A stretch of 64,000 bases of DNA from Zelonia costaricensis (Eukaryota > Euglenozoa > Kinetoplastea > Trypanosomatida > Trypanosomatidae), in assembly GCA_030849075.1 (NCBI GenBank), contig JASAOO010003557.1, positions 84,235 to 148,234 on the forward strand, read 5' to 3'. This document shows, in pieces, positions 21,149 through 30,548 of the stretch. Within the stretch, counting starts at the first letter, position 1; each line of letters opens with the position of its first letter. The notes beneath the pieces were generated by a model that did no database searches, was not told the origin of the DNA, and saw nothing but the letters and a program-made list of their open reading frames with translations. The translations under genes and the position numbers were made by a program.

Positions 21149-24100
21149 ATGGACTCGAACGTTCGCCATGGCCACCGCTACCGCTACCACCCCGACGTGG
21201 TGCCGTACACCCGCACGACAGCGTTTCTCTTTGCCCCCGTGACACCCACGAGTGCAGTGCCGACGCCAGACTATCCTGCGATGGATTGGCGGGTGCTGCG
21301 AGGTACGGCGCAGGAGGCCCGCCCCAGTGTCCGTGGCAGCGCCGCACCCGGGCCCACTCTTCGCTCCTCCGCCCCGGTGATGTCCGGGGGCCGTGCTGGG
21401 CGGGATGTCGCACCGGTTGCGGCGCAGCGTGTCAAACCGGAGCGGTCCACCAAGGCGGGTCTCCCTGGGCACATTTCTGCTGCGTCTTCCATGACGCTCC
21501 GCCCTCCTCCACTCGTCGCACAGCACCACCACTCGGTGGCGAGCCGCTTCGCCGAGAACGCCGACCCACGCGAGCGCGTCCGTGAGCCCGTCGCACAACA
21601 CCGCATGCATGCGCCAGAGATGTACGCGGGCATGCACGCGGCCCGGCCCATAAACGGGGTACCAGCTGAGTACTGCAGCCACACACACGGCGCCACTGAC
21701 GGCGCCCGCGCTCGGCAGCTGGAGAGACGTGAGATGTCGCGGTACTCCGACCTGGACGCCGTGTGGAGCGTTGGTGCGTTTGAGCCCTCTTTCATCTCCG
21801 CCCTGCAGCCCGGGGGTCAACGGCAGCCCTTCAGCGTCTCTGCGGCTGTCGCAATGGCAACAGGGCGGCTGCACGCGCGACCGATCAACAATGAGCAAGC
21901 GGGCGTGGTGCGCACCTCCTGGACTGGGGGCAGGAGCGACGGCGTCGGGAGGCAGGGCGGTGCGACACAGGAGACGCCAAACGGCTCGGCACCACGAGCG
22001 CCGCAAGCTCTGCCGAAAAGCCTCATCAACGTGCGACCCGCGCGGGAGTCCGAGACTTCCGTGCGCCCCCATGATCTGCCGAGCGGCGCCCCCTACGGCG
22101 CCCTCCCGTCAGCGGAACAGGCGGCCGCTCACAGCGTCCACGCAAACCACGGCACGGCGCCGCTGGTGCCCACGCAGGCGTGCATGGTTGAAGCCGCCTT
22201 CGCCCCGGCAACCTCCTTTGCGGGTGCACGCGCACCCAGCGTCGCGGCGACGTCGCCACCGCCGCGGCAATCACCGTCACCGCCGTCCACGCCCGTGCAG
22301 CGACGCGTGTGGGCGGACACCCTGCACAGCTCGTATGACAGCCCAGCGGCGGCGGTCTTGTCCCACGGCACCTCGCCACAAAGCCGCTCTCAGATCGAGG
22401 CCTCTGTGCGTCGGCGCCTCGAAGCGCTCGCGGTGGCCCTGACCGACGGCGAGTTCACCGGCGCAAGTGAGGCGGCAGCAGCACCGCTCACGGCTGCCGT
22501 GCACGAGGCGCACGGTGCAACGGCGGAGGGGGAGGAGGAGGAAGCGGTGCCGCCAGTGGGTAGCGTCTCCTCCGCCTCGGTCCTGTCCCCGCTCTCGCCC
22601 CAGAACTCGCGGCCCAGTCTGCTTTCTGTTTCTGCCAGCGTGTCCGCCACATCGCTCTCGTCGCACGCCACGTCGCCATCGGCGGTGCGAGCGCGGCTGA
22701 CGTACGGCAGTGCGCAGGACGAGAAGGAAGCGGAGGGGGAGGGGGAGGCGGCGGGCAGCCCCGCACTGCGGCGGCGGCGGCACTCCTCTCCGCGGGGAAG
22801 CGTTTCTCCCTTGTCGCGGCTGTTTGTGAGCGACTCGCAGCTGCCCCTGCTTCTGCCCCTGCCGGCGCGCCAGTCGCGCTGCGGCGTCGGGCTCGACCTG
22901 GAGGGCCAGCGGTGCGCGCTCCTGACACGCGAGGAGGCCGCGGAGCGAGAGTGGCTCGCCGTGGATGCCACAGTGCGGCTGCACCGCCTCGCGTGTCAGG
23001 AGCGCGCTGCCTTCGAGGCCCTCGAGTCTCCGCACCGTGCGCCGAGCTGCCCCGCCGCGCGCGGCGGCGGGGCAGTACCCGAGAGAGGCGCCACGGGCCT
23101 GGCTGCGTCGGCGGCGCATGACTCGCCCTCCACCACGCCGGCGGAGCGGCGCCAGCGTCGGATGCCGTCGGCGAGCTCGCTGCCCCCGCTGAGCCCCCGC
23201 TCACCGGTGTTCAGCCGCCCCGTGTCGGGCAGCGACAGCGACGTTTCCGATGTCTGCCGAGACGAGGGCAGCAGCCAAGCCAGCGAGGAGGTGGAGGAGG
23301 CGTCGTTGGCCGACATGGAGGACACCACGGAGCTTGGAAGAGACGAGGAGAGCGTGGAGGAGTCGCCGACAAAGGCAGAGACTGCTGCTGCTGCTGCTGA
23401 TGCGATGAGCGATGGCACGACTGGCGCCGGGTCGGCGCAGCGGGACTCCGGTAAAACTCTGCCGCCGCTGACGTCGCCGTCCCACAGCCCGCACCGGCGG
23501 CTGCGCACGCTGTTCGAGGAGGAGGAGGACCTGCGCTTTCTGATCACCGGCGCCTGTCCCCCGCCGGAAGTGTTCCAGCGGTGGGCCGACCGCTACCTCG
23601 AGGGCCAGCAGGCCGCTGCTGCTGACGCTGCAGGCGCGCCCCCAACAGAGGCGTCGCAGGCGTCGGTGCACACGAGCTACACGGCTGAGGAGGGGGAGGC
23701 AGCGGCAGGCACTGCGGTCAAGTTGAGCCCGGTCACACCCTTCGCCACCTCCTCACCGCCGGTCTCGCCTCTCGCCCGTGTCCCTGGCGGAAGGCGCGCC
23801 ATGGACGGTCCGCACGGCCACCGCGGCGGGAGCGGCAGCGCGCCTCGCACAGCTTCCTCGTCGCGAAGCCCCGCGCCGCGTCCTGTGTCGGCTGGGGACG
23901 CGATCGAGGCGGAGGAAGCTGCCGCCGCCGCAGAGGCGCCGCTGTGGCGCGACTCGGAGTCGTCGCCGTCCACGGCGCGGCAGCAGCGGTACAGCGAGCG
24001 CAATCGCGCGTGGGCCACTGACGACGCTTTCGAAGAGCTCGGCCCGGATGGGGACGGCTACGCGCGCCGCAGCGGCACCGCCACCGCCTCCACTGGCCGG

Positions 24101-24469
24101 ACGTCCGCCGGAGCGGGGCGTGGTGGGCGTGCGGCGGGCGAGTTTAACGCAACGGGCCGGTACGCGCCACTGCCCCACGTCTTTGCCGGGGCGCCCACGC
24201 CGCAGTCCTCGCCGCCGGCCTCTCCGGCGACGTCGTCGCCTTCAGCAGCGTCGCGGCCGACGGGCGGGGAAGGGGCGGCGACGAGTGAGACGTCCTCGCA
24301 GCCGCGCCACTCCTCGCAGGTGGCGGGCTCGAGCTCCTTCTCTCTGCACGTGGTGGCGCCGCCGACGGAGGAGACGTATCTGTCGCCTGTTGGGAGCGAG
24401 CGAGATGCGTGGCAGGCGCTGATGGACCTCTTCATTGAGGGTCTCCTGCAACTTGTCGACCACGAGTGA
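21149..24469 (+). CDS. Disordered Ser/Ala/Pro-rich protein of unknown function
   Basis: 1106 residues from the first ATG. I recognise no domain. The N-terminal 40 residues are Tyr/His/Pro-rich. Many Ser-Pro and Thr-Pro pairs (for example around 370-400 and 455-510) could be proline-directed phosphorylation sites. Two short ordered-looking blocks stand out: about 555-640, with a Leu-rich stretch followed by LTREEAAEREWLAVDATVRL, and about 785-825, with an acidic EEEEDLRFLITG followed by PPPEVFQRWADRYLEG. An acidic Glu/Asp-rich zone spans about 700-760. The C-terminus ends in an amphipathic helix (WQALMDLFIEGLLQLVDHE). No signal peptide or membrane segment is visible. It may be a scaffold with short binding motifs, but that is inference only. 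Confidence 0.82.
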   Translation: MDSNVRHGHRYRYHPDVVPYTRTTAFLFAPVTPTSAVPTPDYPAMDWRVLRGTAQEARPSVRGSAAPGPTLRSSAPVMSGGRAGRDVAPVAAQRVKPERSTKAGLPGHISAASSMTLRPPPLVAQHHHSVASRFAENADPRERVREPVAQHRMHAPEMYAGMHAARPINGVPAEYCSHTHGATDGARARQLERREMSRYSDLDAVWSVGAFEPSFISALQPGGQRQPFSVSAAVAMATGRLHARPINNEQAGVVRTSWTGGRSDGVGRQGGATQETPNGSAPRAPQALPKSLINVRPARESETSVRPHDLPSGAPYGALPSAEQAAAHSVHANHGTAPLVPTQACMVEAAFAPATSFAGARAPSVAATSPPPRQSPSPPSTPVQRRVWADTLHSSYDSPAAAVLSHGTSPQSRSQIEASVRRRLEALAVALTDGEFTGASEAAAAPLTAAVHEAHGATAEGEEEEAVPPVGSVSSASVLSPLSPQNSRPSLLSVSASVSATSLSSHATSPSAVRARLTYGSAQDEKEAEGEGEAAGSPALRRRRHSSPRGSVSPLSRLFVSDSQLPLLLPLPARQSRCGVGLDLEGQRCALLTREEAAEREWLAVDATVRLHRLACQERAAFEALESPHRAPSCPAARGGGAVPERGATGLAASAAHDSPSTTPAERRQRRMPSASSLPPLSPRSPVFSRPVSGSDSDVSDVCRDEGSSQASEEVEEASLADMEDTTELGRDEESVEESPTKAETAAAAADAMSDGTTGAGSAQRDSGKTLPPLTSPSHSPHRRLRTLFEEEEDLRFLITGACPPPEVFQRWADRYLEGQQAAAADAAGAPPTEASQASVHTSYTAEEGEAAAGTAVKLSPVTPFATSSPPVSPLARVPGGRRAMDGPHGHRGGSGSAPRTASSSRSPAPRPVSAGDAIEAEEAAAAAEAPLWRDSESSPSTARQQRYSERNRAWATDDAFEELGPDGDGYARRSGTATASTGRTSAGAGRGGRAAGEFNATGRYAPLPHVFAGAPTPQSSPPASPATSSPSAASRPTGGEGAATSETSSQPRHSSQVAGSSSFSLHVVAPPTEETYLSPVGSERDAWQALMDLFIEGLLQLVDHE

Positions 24470-25533
24470 GGCGGCTGTGCTGCTGATGTAAGTGTTTGTC
24501 TGTTTGCGCCGTGTGCACGGCAAGTTGGAACACGTCGCTGCTCACCGTACATATGCCTTTTTCTTTCTTTCTCGCGCTTGTGCGCTCGAGTAGTGCGCTG
24601 CTGTCGCCAGCCCTATTGTTGTGCAAGAGGCGGGAATGGGGGGGGGACTAGGATGCAAGCCCTGCCGCACCTCAGCTTGGGGCTCCCTCGCTATTCGTCT
24701 CTCTCACCCCGCGCAGCTCCAGTCTTCCTTGCTGACACAGCGCCTCTGATCCCTGCTTTTTGTTGTGCGTGTGTCTCTTCACTTGCTTCGGTAGATGCCA
24801 ATTAGATCTCGTGTCTTTTTCTTTCCTGCTATGCACTTGGCTCGGAGGGCCGACCTCCTTTAGTGCGGCTGGTGGGCAGCACGATGCCGTTGCGTCGCGG
24901 ATGGCTATCCGTGGAAGGGGAGGGCTGCGCCGGCTTCTCCGACGCACTCCTGCCCTTTCCTCGCGATGCGGGCGCATTCGTGCTGTGACCTCCTCCCCCT
25001 CCTCCTTCCGTGTCCGATGTCTCTCCTCCCAGATTGTTGTGGGTGCGGGGGAGGGGGGGGGCAGCCAAAGCGGTGGCTCGTGTCTCTGCACCTCGATATC
25101 TGCATAGACGACGACCTCAGAGCGCCTCCATCGCTTCCCCTCATCCCCCGTCCTGTTTCTTCTCCAGCGTGTTAGCACGAGGTGGAAGGTGAGCAGTGCG
25201 CATCTTCCGCGTCCGAACCCATTCACTGGTACGCAGATGCACTTGTGTGTCTGTGTGTCTGTGCGCCTGTGGCATCACGCAGCGGTAGAAAACCTAACCA
25301 GTAACGCCAGAGGTGGACCACGCTCGCTCTCCTCATCTCTTTATCGCACTCGTACCGCCCCTCTGCGAGCGCAGGCGCGGCAACAACCCGAAGAGGCGTT
25401 CTGCGAGCAGCAGCGCGTGAGAGAGGCACGGGGAAGAAAAAGCACACCGGCGACTCGCCGCCCTCGTCCAAAGCGGCTCACGTGCCCCAGGCGGCCACAA
25501 ACCGTATTATCCATGGCTCAACTTCCATCATAA

Positions 25534-25542
<9 letters not shown>

Positions 25543-25564
<22 letters not shown>
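25543..25564 (+). repeat. (CA)n microsatellite
   Basis: About eleven CA units, 340 bases upstream of the next start codon and just before a pyrimidine tract. Confidence 0.95.
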
Positions 25565-25599
25565 TCCCGTATCTTCTCCAACGTACCCCCCGCTCGCAT

Positions 25600-25659
25600 T
25601 GGTCTTTTTCTCTGCTGCTGTTCTCTCTTACGCTGCTGCTGCTACTGCTACTGCTGCAG
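25600..25659 (+). promoter_or_regulatory. Possible trans-splice acceptor for the 25905 gene
   Basis: The tract TCTTTTTCTCTGCTGCTG continues through CTG repeats to AG at 25658-25659, with a second AG at 25663-25664. A weaker, closer pyrimidine stretch lies near 25840-25852, so the site is uncertain. Confidence 0.3.
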
Positions 25660-25904
25660 TGCAGAGAGTCGCCACCACACACGCACGGAACGCACGAAGG
25701 GTAGACACGCCACCACGCAGGCGGTGTTTTGGGTGTGTGCGTGCTTTTGTGAGGTCCACCACTCGCTGCCAAAAAAAGGCGGAGGGGGGGGGGAGCTGCG
25801 CTTGACAAGTCGGCACCTGCTTCCGGCGCCACGGCAACACCCTCACTCTCTTGATTCGCGCCCTTGTGGGGCGCCCTTTTCTTGCACCACGTCACAGAGC
25901 AACG

Positions 25905-27299
25905 ATGCACGCATCCGTCAGCACCTTGGCCCGGCGAGCTGGAGGGCGGGCGTCGTGCTCCCTTCAGCTGCAACGCCTCGCCCTGCTGCGTCCTCGCCAT
26001 GCCGACCGCGCGCCGCCTGCTGCTCTATACACGAGCTGGGCAAACACCGCCTGCGCTCGCCGCTCTTTCCACACCACTGCTCGTCGTCTGGCAGACGGCC
26101 CACGCGCGAGCCGGCCCAAGACGGCGCTGGCGGACGCGCTGCTGTCGCAGTGGAGTCGACCAAGCGCACACGCCAACGCCGGCGGTGGCAGCGTAAAACA
26201 CGCGGAGCGTAGCGAGGCCGCAGGCCCGTCTGGCACAGCAGCCGATTCGGGGTCCGCCTTGAATGCAGCGGGGACGAGTACTGCGGCTGCAGTTGCTGCG
26301 CCGCCATCCATCGAGGAGCTCTTCGCAGAGACCGAGGACACTACGGACACCACCGTGGAGGCTCGCGGCACACGCGAAGGCGAACTCCGCGAAAACAGTG
26401 CGACCCCTTCGGGTGCGAGCTCCAGCCGCCGCTCTGCCTCGCGCTCGGAAAGCGTCAAGACTCCGCAACGTGCGTCAACCCCATCCGCGCATGAGGCTCC
26501 CGAGGCTGCCGTCTTGGCCGACCTTCTCCAGCAGCAGCTCACAGCCGAGCTGCTGGAGGCTGACGACGGTGTCGACGCTGACGTCGATGCGGACGATAAT
26601 GGCGATAATGACGATGAAGGAGGCGGGGAGGAGACGGACAAAAATGCCGCGTGGGGAGAAGCGGACGTCCTCGCCCGCACCGGAGGGGAGGGAGCCACGC
26701 TCCGCGACGCCACCGACACGGCGAGCACCTCCCCAGTACGCGCCGATGCGGCTGGCGGCGCGTCTCCAGTGGCCCCCGAGTCACCGAGGCCTCCCTCCAC
26801 CTCTGCGTCTCACGTGCTCCCAGCCGCCGCGGATCAGGCTGATGCCACCCCTGCCGGCAGCGTCGAAGAGGACGAGGGCGAGTCAATGGAGGATGTGCTC
26901 GAGGAGGAGGCGGAGCGGCTCTACCGCGCCGCCATCGCTAACATGACCCGCGAGGCACAGCATGCAGACAGCACACACACGGCGCCTCGCAGTGGCGCTG
27001 ACGGTGCTACGGGTGCTGCCGGAAGCGGGGAGCCTGCGGTCCGTCGCGGCGCTGTGAGCGAGTACACCTTTTTTCCCAAGGAGGCGGTGCAGGCGGCGGT
27101 GGAGACGCTCGCCGCCCTCGAGCACGCCAAGCAGGCACGCGGCGCTGCACTGGCGAGCTCAGCGGACGAACTACGTCGTGCCTCTCCCGCGCCTGCCGCG
27201 GAGTTCGACGATGCCGCAGCACGGGAGGCGGAGCTGGCGTCGCTGGGCGACGACATGGCGTCTGCTGAGCGGGCAGGGGCCGCAGCGAGCAGGCGCTGA
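25905..27299 (+). CDS. Acidic Ala/Glu-rich protein with mitochondrial-type N-terminus
   Basis: 464 residues from the ATG at 25905. The frame is open for 18 more codons upstream but without an ATG. The first 65 residues contain many Arg, no Glu and very little Asp, and include RRSFHTTARRLADG. This is the pattern of a mitochondrial targeting presequence with a cleavage-like Arg/Thr site. The middle is acidic and disordered, with an Asp-rich run around 225-245. The last 100 residues are helical: EYTFFPKEAVQAAVETLAAL and then Ala/Glu-rich heptads. No enzyme motif is visible and I do not recognise the family. The two following genes also look mitochondrial. A mitoribosomal or respiratory accessory role is possible but only a guess. 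Confidence 0.78.
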   Translation: MHASVSTLARRAGGRASCSLQLQRLALLRPRHADRAPPAALYTSWANTACARRSFHTTARRLADGPRASRPKTALADALLSQWSRPSAHANAGGGSVKHAERSEAAGPSGTAADSGSALNAAGTSTAAAVAAPPSIEELFAETEDTTDTTVEARGTREGELRENSATPSGASSSRRSASRSESVKTPQRASTPSAHEAPEAAVLADLLQQQLTAELLEADDGVDADVDADDNGDNDDEGGGEETDKNAAWGEADVLARTGGEGATLRDATDTASTSPVRADAAGGASPVAPESPRPPSTSASHVLPAAADQADATPAGSVEEDEGESMEDVLEEEAERLYRAAIANMTREAQHADSTHTAPRSGADGATGAAGSGEPAVRRGAVSEYTFFPKEAVQAAVETLAALEHAKQARGAALASSADELRRASPAPAAEFDDAAAREAELASLGDDMASAERAGAAASRR

Positions 27300-27873
27300 C
27301 CGCTGACATGAGCAACGCGCAAGCCTCACTGCGTCCGTCTCGGTGAGGCCGACACTTTTGGGTCACGGCTCGCATGGAGGTGCCCGCCCCTTTTCATTTT
27401 ACAGATCTCGTGTCCCCATACCGGCCCAGGCAAGAGGAGGAAAGAAACGAGAAGCAAGGAAGCCAAGTAAAAAGGCGGCCGTTTCTACGAAGCGCAAGTC
27501 GATCACGCTCGTGGACAGCAGCCGTGCAAGCGAGCTCGCACGCCCCTTTTTTTGTTTTTCTCTCTTGTGAACTTGAGGCAGTGCGTTGTGTGTTGTACAG
27601 CAGCGGTTTGCTGCACCGTGGATGACCGCAACGACGGGGCCCAGACGGCCTGCAACAAGCCCCCCCCTCTCTCTCACTACGCTCCGACTCTTAACGCCCT
27701 TTTCACCCCTTCCCACGTACATCGTCGTCTGTTGCACCTCCCCCCCCTCACCTGCGAGCTTGTCGACTCCCAAGAGGCATCCACTGCCATCGCGTGACGC
27801 TGATACTCTCCACTTCTACTATACCCTTAGAGTCTCCTCCGCGGCGTCACACAAAAAAAGAAAAGCGCGTGTC
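27300..27873. other. Intergenic region
   Basis: No gene seen. Several C-rich and T-rich stretches precede the splice acceptor of the next gene. Confidence 0.7.
27804..27830 (+). promoter_or_regulatory. Predicted trans-splice acceptor for the 27874 gene
   Basis: The pyrimidine-rich ACTCTCCACTTCTACTATAC leads to CCTTAG, with the AG at 27829-27830, 44 bases before the ATG. Confidence 0.45.
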
Positions 27874-28716
27874 ATGCTGACCTCAGCGCTGCGGCGATGT
27901 GCGCTGGCGCGTGGCGCTGTGCACCGGTGCCCTCTGCCAGCGCAGCGCTGTCTTGCAGCTTCGCCAATCGTGCTGTCGCGTGCGCGTGCCACTGCGATGC
28001 GCAGCGTGGCAGGCGCACTCGTGGCTGGCCAGCGCGCCGTGCACCTCGCGAGCACTCCGGCGGCTTCAGCAGCTGCAGCGGCCCGCACAGACGGGGCATC
28101 GGCAAACGAGGCAGCTCCAGCCGCCGCCACCACGGCCAGCGCCGCTGAGTGTGCCGGCGAACTCGCCGAGGCACCCGCCACGCCTACAGCAGCGTGTGCC
28201 ACCGACGTGAACGCGGGGGCGCAGCCCTCAGCGGATGAAAAGAACGGCGCCACACCGACCGCAACGACGTCGGTGAAGGCTGCCGAGGCCCGTCCGCCGG
28301 CGCCCACGCGAGAGAGTCTGTGGCGGCGTGGCTGGCGTGCCTTCAAGGGTGAAGGCAAGGACTTCACCATCTTCTACACCCCCTTCTACATCGCCACCTT
28401 CGTCTTCCTTTACGCGGCTTTCGCAACCGGCACGCTGCACAAGGAGAAGCTGCTGGAGTTTTTGCTCTCCTACATGGGGAGCTGGGTGGACCGCGAAGCG
28501 CTGCAGAAGCGGATCGCGGCGTGGGACGCGTGGGTCAACCTCGGCTTCGCCGTTGCCATCAACGAGCTGATCGAGGTGGTCCGCCTCCCCGTGGTGTTTT
28601 TCCTGTACTACGTGACGAAGCCGTACTCGAATCACCTCGCGCGCTGGTTGGCAAGGTCGGCGCGCCGCCTGCGGTGGTCCAGGAAGTCGCGCGGAGACGG
28701 CACAGCCGCCGCCTAG
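27874..28716 (+). CDS. Mitochondrial two-helix membrane protein, DUF1279/FAM210-like, copy 1
   Basis: 280 residues from the ATG at 27874. The first 60 residues are Arg/Ala-rich with no Glu, a mitochondrial presequence pattern. An Ala/Thr-rich linker follows to about 145. The conserved part is about 155-255. It has a lead of the form FKGEGKDF and a first hydrophobic helix ending LYAAFATG. A charged loop containing WVDREALQKRIAAWD follows, then a second helix with the buried-looking motif NELIEVVRLPVVFF, and finally a basic tail (RRLRWSRKSR). This two-helix plan with an A..I..[P/L]RLP motif resembles DUF1279 (human FAM210A/B, mitochondrial inner membrane). The gene 29694-30548 is a clear paralogue. 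The family link is by motif memory and is moderate; the paralogy is seen directly. Confidence 0.75.
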   Translation: MLTSALRRCALARGAVHRCPLPAQRCLAASPIVLSRARATAMRSVAGALVAGQRAVHLASTPAASAAAAARTDGASANEAAPAAATTASAAECAGELAEAPATPTAACATDVNAGAQPSADEKNGATPTATTSVKAAEARPPAPTRESLWRRGWRAFKGEGKDFTIFYTPFYIATFVFLYAAFATGTLHKEKLLEFLLSYMGSWVDREALQKRIAAWDAWVNLGFAVAINELIEVVRLPVVFFLYYVTKPYSNHLARWLARSARRLRWSRKSRGDGTAAA

Positions 28717-29231
28717 CGCGCACGGTGAAAGCGAGCGGTGGAGGAAGGCGAGCGTTGCAGCGACGGCACTTCCCCCGCGCGCGTTTGTGTCCATCGGTTT
28801 GCATCTTGACTGTGGCGGGGAGAGACGGGTGCCAGCGCAGTGCGCAGGTTGTCTCGTACACCCAGGAAGACGCAAATGCACACAAAGTTATTACAGACCA
28901 AGAAGAAAAGGCAGCACACAAGTCTATCTCTGTGAGTCGCTCTCTTCTTTGTGGTTTCCTCTTCCCTTTCCCACCTTACCGTCCTTCGCGTTTGTCATTT
29001 CGTGCGCCCGCATCCACGGAAGCTGCAGCGGCAGAGAACGAACGAAGAAGAAAAAAGGGGCACTCGATGGGGGGGATAGGTCTGATGAACGGACCGGGCT
29101 GCTGCTGCTGCTGCGTTTGCTGAGTTGTGTTGTGACTTGAGGCGGCATCGAAACGGAAAATAGAATCGATCGACATACAAGGGCCGGGGCAGAGAGAGAG
29201 ATAGAGAGGCGGTTGGAGGGAGGCGGCACTT

Positions 29232-29250
29232 GATTGTACAACGTACAATC
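29232..29250. repeat. Perfect 8+3+8 inverted repeat
   Basis: GATTGTAC, a 3-base spacer AAC, then GTACAATC. It could form a small hairpin in DNA or RNA. Confidence 0.85.
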
Positions 29251-29275
29251 ACAACGCACTTCGCCCCCNCCCACT

Positions 29276-29301
29276 CCCCCCCCCCCCCCCCCCCCCCCCC
29301 C
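29276..29301 (+). repeat. Poly-C run beside an ambiguous base
   Basis: Twenty-six consecutive C residues, with an N at 29269 and further C-rich sequence just before. The run length is likely to be uncertain in the assembly. Confidence 0.9.
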
Positions 29302-29609
29302 GTCTGTGCGCTGCTCCGTTGTGCCCCCACGCATGAGCGCCGCTTCCTCCCCTTCTCTCACAGCCCCCACATCAAGTGGCGCGGGTACACGTGCTAAGCG
29401 GCATCAGAGGCGATTTGGTGCGTGTACGCAAATCCTCTTTTTCCCCGTGCAACCGCAGCGCTTCCTCTGGCTAGCATCACGCTCCTGATGTCTGCACGTC
29501 CCGTCGTATCGGCGCACTCTCCCGACTCTCCTCCTGCCTCCCCCTTTTCTCTCCACGTCACGCACATTTCACCCCCCTACCCCCCAACGTCACCACCACC
29601 ACAGCATCT

Positions 29610-29668
29610 GCCATTCTCTCGTTCGTTTTTTTTTTTTGTTGCCTGACATTCGCCCCCTCCCCCTCCAG
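29610..29668 (+). promoter_or_regulatory. Predicted trans-splice acceptor for the 29694 gene
   Basis: A T-run (29626-29637) and a CCCCCTCCCCCTCCAG tract, with the AG at 29667-29668, lie only 25 bases before the ATG. This is one of the clearest sites in the window. Confidence 0.65.
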
Positions 29669-29693
29669 CACGGACAGCCTTCAGAGGTGTGCG

Positions 29694-30548
29694 ATGTTGT
29701 CGCGCATCCTGGGCCACCACCTTCCGTGTGGCACGGCAGCCGCCCTGCCATCGCTTCGCCTGGGCAGTGGACACGCCCTCCGTGGTGCCGGCCTGCGCGG
29801 GTGCGTTGCGGCGCGGCTTGGCAGTAGCAGCAGCAGCGCCCTTCTGCGCAGCCACGGGGCTGCTGCTGCTGCCGCGCCCGCCTTCCTCGTCGACGCGAAG
29901 CGGTTTGTGCAGTACGAGCAAACCAGCGAAACGATGCTGGGCATCAACAAGAACAAGCGCGCACTACACAACCGGTGGGTGACGAAGAGCACGAAGGAGT
30001 ACATGAGCGAGGCGGACTCGAAGAGCTCAAAGGGGAGCAGCCTCCTCTTCTCGAACGCTCGAGAGCAGAAGCGGGACGGGGTGGAGGGGCGCCGCACCCG
30101 CTTCCGCCAGGTGGCTGAGGAGACGGACCGCACGTTCGAGCTGGAGATGGACCGCATGCGCGACGACAGCGATCGGCGGTGGCGCAAGGGCTTAAACTTC
30201 TTCAAGCGCCAGGGTAAGGCGTTTGTATTGCTGTACGTTTTCGCGTACACCGTCCCGCTCGTCCTCCTCTACGTCGGCTTCGCCACCGGCGTGCTGCCCA
30301 AGGACGCCGTCTTCGAGTTCTTATTCTTCTTCCTTCAGACCTTCATGGACCGCGACATGTTCTTCGAGCGTGTCGAGGCGTGGGATACGTACACAAATTT
30401 CGGCTTTGCCTTCGTCGTGAACGAAATGCTAGAGATGATGCGCTTCCCCACCGTCATGTTCTTCTTCTACCAGTGCCGCCCGTTCCTCACCGGCGTCAAC
30501 CGGCGCGTGAAGGCGTCCATTTTCCGCTTCACCGCGACCGAGTCGTGA
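29694..30548 (+). CDS. Mitochondrial two-helix membrane protein, DUF1279/FAM210-like, copy 2
   Basis: 284 residues. The ATG at 29694 is the first after the splice site. The N-terminus (residues 1-65) has Arg, Leu, Ser and Ala but no acidic residues, a strong mitochondrial presequence pattern. A charged segment follows at 70-165, with many Lys, Arg and Glu. The membrane domain at about 167-265 parallels the upstream gene position by position: FK..GK.F...Y, LY..FATG.LPKD, D R then R.EAWD, N.GFA..VNEMLEMMRFPTV.FF. Both copies keep the NE..E..R.P motif inside the second hydrophobic helix. Outside this domain the two proteins are unrelated in sequence, so the duplication is old. Partner, substrate and exact function are unknown. 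Confidence 0.78.
   Translation: MLSRILGHHLPCGTAAALPSLRLGSGHALRGAGLRGCVAARLGSSSSSALLRSHGAAAAAAPAFLVDAKRFVQYEQTSETMLGINKNKRALHNRWVTKSTKEYMSEADSKSSKGSSLLFSNAREQKRDGVEGRRTRFRQVAEETDRTFELEMDRMRDDSDRRWRKGLNFFKRQGKAFVLLYVFAYTVPLVLLYVGFATGVLPKDAVFEFLFFFLQTFMDRDMFFERVEAWDTYTNFGFAFVVNEMLEMMRFPTVMFFFYQCRPFLTGVNRRVKASIFRFTATES

Larger units (their letters stand above)
24470..25904. other. Intergenic region with (CA)n tract
   Basis: No supported gene. It includes C/T-rich and G-rich patches, a (CA)n run at 25543-25564, a CTG/CTA cluster at 25631-25658 and a G-run near 25785. Confidence 0.65.
28717..29693. other. Spacer between the tandem paralogues
   Basis: No gene seen. It holds a short perfect inverted repeat (29232-29250), one undetermined base at 29269 and a 26-base C run (29276-29301), followed by pyrimidine-rich splice-region sequence. 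Confidence 0.7.
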
